From Stomatobaculum longum (GTDB lineage Bacteria; Bacillota; Clostridia; Lachnospirales; Lachnospiraceae), in contig CAJPKN010000064.1 in assembly GCA_905370385.1 (NCBI GenBank), positions 1-8,461 of the forward strand: a stretch of 8,461 bases of DNA. Direction: 5' to 3'. Shown piece after piece: positions 6,196 through 8,461 of the stretch. The position numbers and the translations under genes are program-made. Numbering within the stretch: the first letter of the stretch is position 1; the number at the start of each line of letters is the position of its first letter. A model generated the notes under the pieces. The model had not been told where the DNA came from, did not search any database, and saw only the letters and a program-made list of their open reading frames with translations.

Positions 6196-6235
6196 GCGAC
6201 AGTGCGCTTGTCACGGAGCGCGCTGTCGCTTTTTT
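6196..6235 (+). terminator. Rho-independent terminator of the structured RNA
   Basis: GCGACAGTGCGC (6196-6207) pairs with GCGCGCTGTCGC (6218-6229) over 12 positions, one of them G-T, followed by six T. The 10-base loop TTGTCACGGA carries the second copy of the direct repeat. Confidence 0.92.
6209..6219 (+). repeat. Direct repeat copy 2 (TGTCACGGAGC), in the terminator loop
   Basis: This is the second exact copy of the 11-base repeat. Its GGA is again unpaired, in the terminator loop, while the last GC falls in the stem. Confidence 0.6.
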
Positions 6236-6265
6236 GTTTGTCTTAACACATAGCACTTCGTTTTA

Positions 6266-6274
6266 TGATATACT
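6266..6274 (+). promoter_or_regulatory. Extended -10 promoter of the glycosidase gene
   Basis: TGATATACT is a TGn-extended -10 element (TATACT at 6269-6274). No good -35 lies at 17 bases; TTAACA (6243-6248) is at 20. Transcription would begin near 6281, about 70 bases before the start codon. Confidence 0.55.
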
Positions 6275-6322
6275 GTTTCGGAATAATTTTTGGCTCTCTT
6301 CCTAATTATATGAGATTGCAAG

Positions 6323-6336
6323 TGCGCTTTTGCGCA
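6323..6336 (+). other. Hairpin just before the glycosidase ribosome binding site
   Basis: TGCGC pairs with GCGCA around TTTT, ending 3 bases before AGAGGAGG. It may keep the ribosome binding site open or tune translation; no function is shown. Confidence 0.35.
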
Positions 6337-6351
6337 AAGAGGAGGATTATC

Positions 6352-8091
6352 TTGGAAGAAACAGAAAAGTTGAAGGAGACGGAGCCGGTAAAGCGTGTGA
6401 GCGATAGCCGCAGGCGGAGCCGAAAGCGGGGCGGGAACTTGCCTCTCTTACCCCTCCTTCTTGTCCTGTTACTCGGCGCGCTGATTTTTTCGCTCTGGTA
6501 CCTGCGCTTCGGGCCGAGCCGCGTGCGCATCGGCGAGGCAGAGCTATTCGGGGCTTCGGGAGATGAAGTTGCGGTAATTTACGACTATGAACTCCAAAAG
6601 GAGAAGGCCGTCATGCGGGACGGCAGTGTCTACCTGCCGCTGTCTCTCGTGAAACGGGAGATGAATCAGCGCTTCTACTGGGATCGGGATGAAAAACTCA
6701 TAGTCTATGCGGCACCGACGGGGGTTCGGAAGTTTACGCCCGAGGAAAAAGATACCGAGGGCAAGGTACTCTATTATACGGAGGATCAGGAACTCTATCT
6801 CTCCCTGCCCTTGCTCCGTGAGTTCACGGACGTTCGCATTGAGAGCTATCTCGACGGCAGCGTGAAGCGCATTTTCATTGCACCCTTGCCGGAGAGCGAC
6901 GAAGTGCGGGCGGCAAAGCATAAGCTGGCGCTTCGGAGCCGTCCGAGCGTGCGCGGCAGCATTGTCACCGAAGTGAAGAAAAACGAGGCTCTCCGCGTGA
7001 TCCCGGATCACGAAGGTGCGACAACCGACACGACACGTTGGACCCGTGTGAAGACCGAGAGCGGTTTTACCGGCTATGTGCAGCTTAAAAATCTGCGCGC
7101 GGCCGAAACCGTACCCTACACAAGCAACTTCACAAAACAGGAGTATCCGAGCCTTGCCCTCGGTGAAAAGGTGCTCCTCGGCTTTCACTTGGTCTCCAAC
7201 CAGGCGGCCAATAAGGGACTCGGGACGCTCGCACAGAATGCGAGCGGGATGAATGTCATTGTGCCGACCTGGTTTTCCCTCCGCGGCAATGAGGGAGAAT
7301 ACCAGAACTTCGCGGATCGCGCCTATGTCGAAGAGGCGCATGAGAAGGGGCTCAAGGTATTTGCCCTTCTCGATAACTTTGACAAGACAGTCACAACGGG
7401 TGAGCTCCTGAAAAAGACTTCGGTGCGCGAAAAGCTGATTCAGTCCCTGATTTCGGATGCGGATCTCTACGGTTACGACGGCATCAATGTGGACCTTGAG
7501 CTCATCAAAGAAGAGGCCATAGATCAGTATCTCGAGTTTATCCGAGAACTCTCGCTGGCCTGCCATGAAAAGCAACTGTATCTGACGGTGGATGTGCCGA
7601 ATCCCGCAAGCTTTAACCTCTATTACGACAGAAAGGAACTCGGCGTTTTCTGCGACTATGTGATTAACATGGGCTACGATGAGCACACAAAGGGAGATGA
7701 GCCCGGCAGCACGGCGTCGCTCGGCTTTGTGACCACGGGGCTCGATATGAGTCTTGCGGAAGTGCCCGCGGAGAAATTAATCCAAGCAGTGCCCTTCTAC
7801 ACGCGGCTCTGGACCGAGGATAAGAACGGCAAGGTGAGCAGTGAGGCGCTCGGCATGAAGGGCGCAAAGGAGTGGGTCGATAAAAACCAGATCGGTCTTA
7901 ATTTCGACGAGACCCTCGGGCAGAACTACGGACAGCGCTCCAACAACGGCAGCCTGCAGTTAATCTGGATGGAGGACGCCAAGTCCATGCAGACCAGAAT
8001 GGATGTCATCAAGAGTAAGTCGATAGCGGGTGTCGCGGTGTGGCGCCTGGGACTCGAAACAGACGATGTATGGGAGATTATTAAGCAATGA
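6352..8091 (+). CDS. Membrane-anchored SH3 and glycoside hydrolase family 18 protein
   Basis: This 579-residue protein is probably anchored in the membrane and acts on peptidoglycan or chitin-like glycans outside the cell. A basic cytoplasmic tail (RRRSRKRGG) precedes one membrane helix (about 30-50). A domain resembling the copper amine oxidase N-terminal fold follows (about 55-130, with DGSVYLPLSLV). A bacterial SH3 domain lies at about 188-250 (KLALRSRPSVRG to GYVQLKNL) and the GH18 barrel at about 275-579. The catalytic motif DGINVDLE (376-383) keeps E383, the proton donor. It has Asn where many GH18 chitinases have Asp, as in the YaaH/SleL type of spore or cell-wall glucosaminidases. I chose the TTG at 6352 because AGGAGG lies 6 bases before it. 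An in-frame ATG at 6265 lies in the promoter, and one at 6310 has no ribosome binding site. The stop overlaps the next start. Confidence 0.88.
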   Translation: MEETEKLKETEPVKRVSDSRRRSRKRGGNLPLLPLLLVLLLGALIFSLWYLRFGPSRVRIGEAELFGASGDEVAVIYDYELQKEKAVMRDGSVYLPLSLVKREMNQRFYWDRDEKLIVYAAPTGVRKFTPEEKDTEGKVLYYTEDQELYLSLPLLREFTDVRIESYLDGSVKRIFIAPLPESDEVRAAKHKLALRSRPSVRGSIVTEVKKNEALRVIPDHEGATTDTTRWTRVKTESGFTGYVQLKNLRAAETVPYTSNFTKQEYPSLALGEKVLLGFHLVSNQAANKGLGTLAQNASGMNVIVPTWFSLRGNEGEYQNFADRAYVEEAHEKGLKVFALLDNFDKTVTTGELLKKTSVREKLIQSLISDADLYGYDGINVDLELIKEEAIDQYLEFIRELSLACHEKQLYLTVDVPNPASFNLYYDRKELGVFCDYVINMGYDEHTKGDEPGSTASLGFVTTGLDMSLAEVPAEKLIQAVPFYTRLWTEDKNGKVSSEALGMKGAKEWVDKNQIGLNFDETLGQNYGQRSNNGSLQLIWMEDAKSMQTRMDVIKSKSIAGVAVWRLGLETDDVWEIIKQ

Positions 8092-8461
8092 CGGGAAATT
8101 TAGGACAGAAGATTGCGGAAAATTTGATTTTTGTCGGAGAGTTCTTACTGGTTGTGTTCCTCTGCTTCTTTGTCGCCTATGTGATTGAGAAGCGCATTCA
8201 GCGGCGGCGGCAGCAGAGAGAGCGCATCCTCAACACGAGAAAAATCGCCATGATAGGCCTCTTTTCGGCGGTGGCTGCCGTACTCATGATGTTTGAGGTG
8301 CCGGTGCCCTTTGCCCCACCCTTCTATAAAATAGACCTCTCGGAGCTCCCGATTTTAATCCTGAGCTTTGCCTACGGTCCGGTTGCGGGCGTGATGGCGG
8401 AGTTTGTGAAGATCTTGCTGAAGCTCGTGTTTAAGTCCACCTCGACCGCCTTTGTCGGCGA
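8088..8461 (+). CDS. ribU: ECF transporter S component, RibU-like riboflavin binder (partial)
   Basis: The first 124 codons are in the window; the gene continues past the right edge. It is the substrate-binding membrane subunit of an energy-coupling factor transporter, which works with a shared ATPase/EcfT module. From residue 51 it matches the RibU style: TRKIAMIGLFSAVAAVLMMF, then KIDLSELPILIL, then YGPVAGVMAEFVKILLKLVF and STSTAFVG. Riboflavin or a related flavin is the likely ligand, but S components for other vitamins look similar. Before this lies an unusual 50-residue extension with one more membrane helix (about 13-33) and a basic stretch (KRIQRRRQQRER). The ATG overlaps the glycosidase stop as ATGA with only a weak, distant ribosome binding site, so translation is probably coupled. 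No FMN riboswitch is visible upstream. Confidence 0.85.
   Translation, partial: MTGNLGQKIAENLIFVGEFLLVVFLCFFVAYVIEKRIQRRRQQRERILNTRKIAMIGLFSAVAAVLMMFEVPVPFAPPFYKIDLSELPILILSFAYGPVAGVMAEFVKILLKLVFKSTSTAFVG

Larger units (their letters stand above)
5913..6235 (+). ncRNA. Candidate structured non-coding RNA of about 320 nt, family not recognised
   Basis: A promoter and a strong terminator bracket a stretch with no convincing gene but many clean stem-loops. They are: TCTTG/CAAGA (5941-5955); GCGGC/GCCGC (5978-5996); CAC-CGCGC/GCGCG-GTG (5996-6017, with a 2-base bulge); CCGGA/TCCGG (6044-6057); CGCGG/CCGCG (6094-6117); CGGAATT/AATTCCG (6116-6132); GACTC-ATG/CAT-GGGTC (6132-6156); GTGCTGC/GCAGCAC (6166-6194); and the terminator stem. 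Adjacent pairs share a base or two and may compete. A 7-base long-range helix is also possible (5990-5996 with 6095-6101). I looked for signatures of RNase P, SRP RNA, tmRNA, T-box, FMN and other common riboswitches and found none that fit. It could instead be a long leader with an attenuator for the glycosidase gene. The 5' part is rich in GGA (about 5913-5931). Confidence 0.55.

Noticed and set aside
5839..6246. Open frames of 135 and 112 codons over the intergenic stretch
   Set aside because: They cross the promoter, the hairpins and the terminator, start without a ribosome binding site at a sensible distance, and give Cys/Arg-rich sequences unlike any family I know.
6236..6351. FMN riboswitch ahead of the ribU-containing operon
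   Set aside because: None of the conserved RFN blocks (such as the GGGTGAAATTCCC and ACCGGCGGT type) can be seen here or in the RNA upstream.

Overview
The window looks like chromosomal DNA from a Gram-positive anaerobe of the Clostridia, most likely a fairly GC-rich Lachnospiraceae. The evidence is the gdpP-rplI-dnaB gene order, a 56-residue clostridial-type 2[4Fe-4S] ferredoxin, a MecA adaptor, an ECF-type vitamin transporter and strong AGGAGG ribosome binding sites. The family assignment is inference. I saw no insertion sequence, CRISPR array, tRNA or rRNA.

Layout. At the left end, two minus-strand genes form a short operon: ybaK (Cys-tRNA(Pro) deacylase) and, 20 bases further on, the N-terminus of a membrane-anchored protein that is probably a class A penicillin-binding protein. 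The ybaK promoter is placed so that its mRNA should begin at the start codon. A divergent promoter drives the plus-strand housekeeping operon gdpP (c-di-AMP phosphodiesterase), rplI (ribosomal protein L9) and dnaB (replicative helicase). These genes overlap by 1 and 4 bases, and the operon ends at a strong hairpin terminator.

Next come a ferredoxin gene and mecA, both on the minus strand. Each has a recognisable promoter with a 17-base spacer, and the ferredoxin has its own terminator. The mecA promoter is back to back with a plus-strand promoter, and an inverted repeat lies across that junction.

The plus-strand promoter opens a stretch of about 320 bases with no convincing gene. It is full of stem-loops and ends in a 12-bp terminator followed by six T. 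I read it as an unrecognised structured RNA, and it is the most interesting part of the window. Two of its hairpins show the same loop sequence, GTCACGGA. Downstream, an extended -10 promoter leads to a membrane-anchored SH3/GH18 glycosidase that starts at TTG. This gene is translationally coupled to an ECF transporter S component of the RibU (riboflavin) type, which runs off the right edge and carries an unusual extra N-terminal helix.

Together the genes cover second-messenger turnover, translation, replication, redox, regulated proteolysis, cell-wall processing and vitamin uptake. Apart from the RNA and the control regions this is an ordinary core region.
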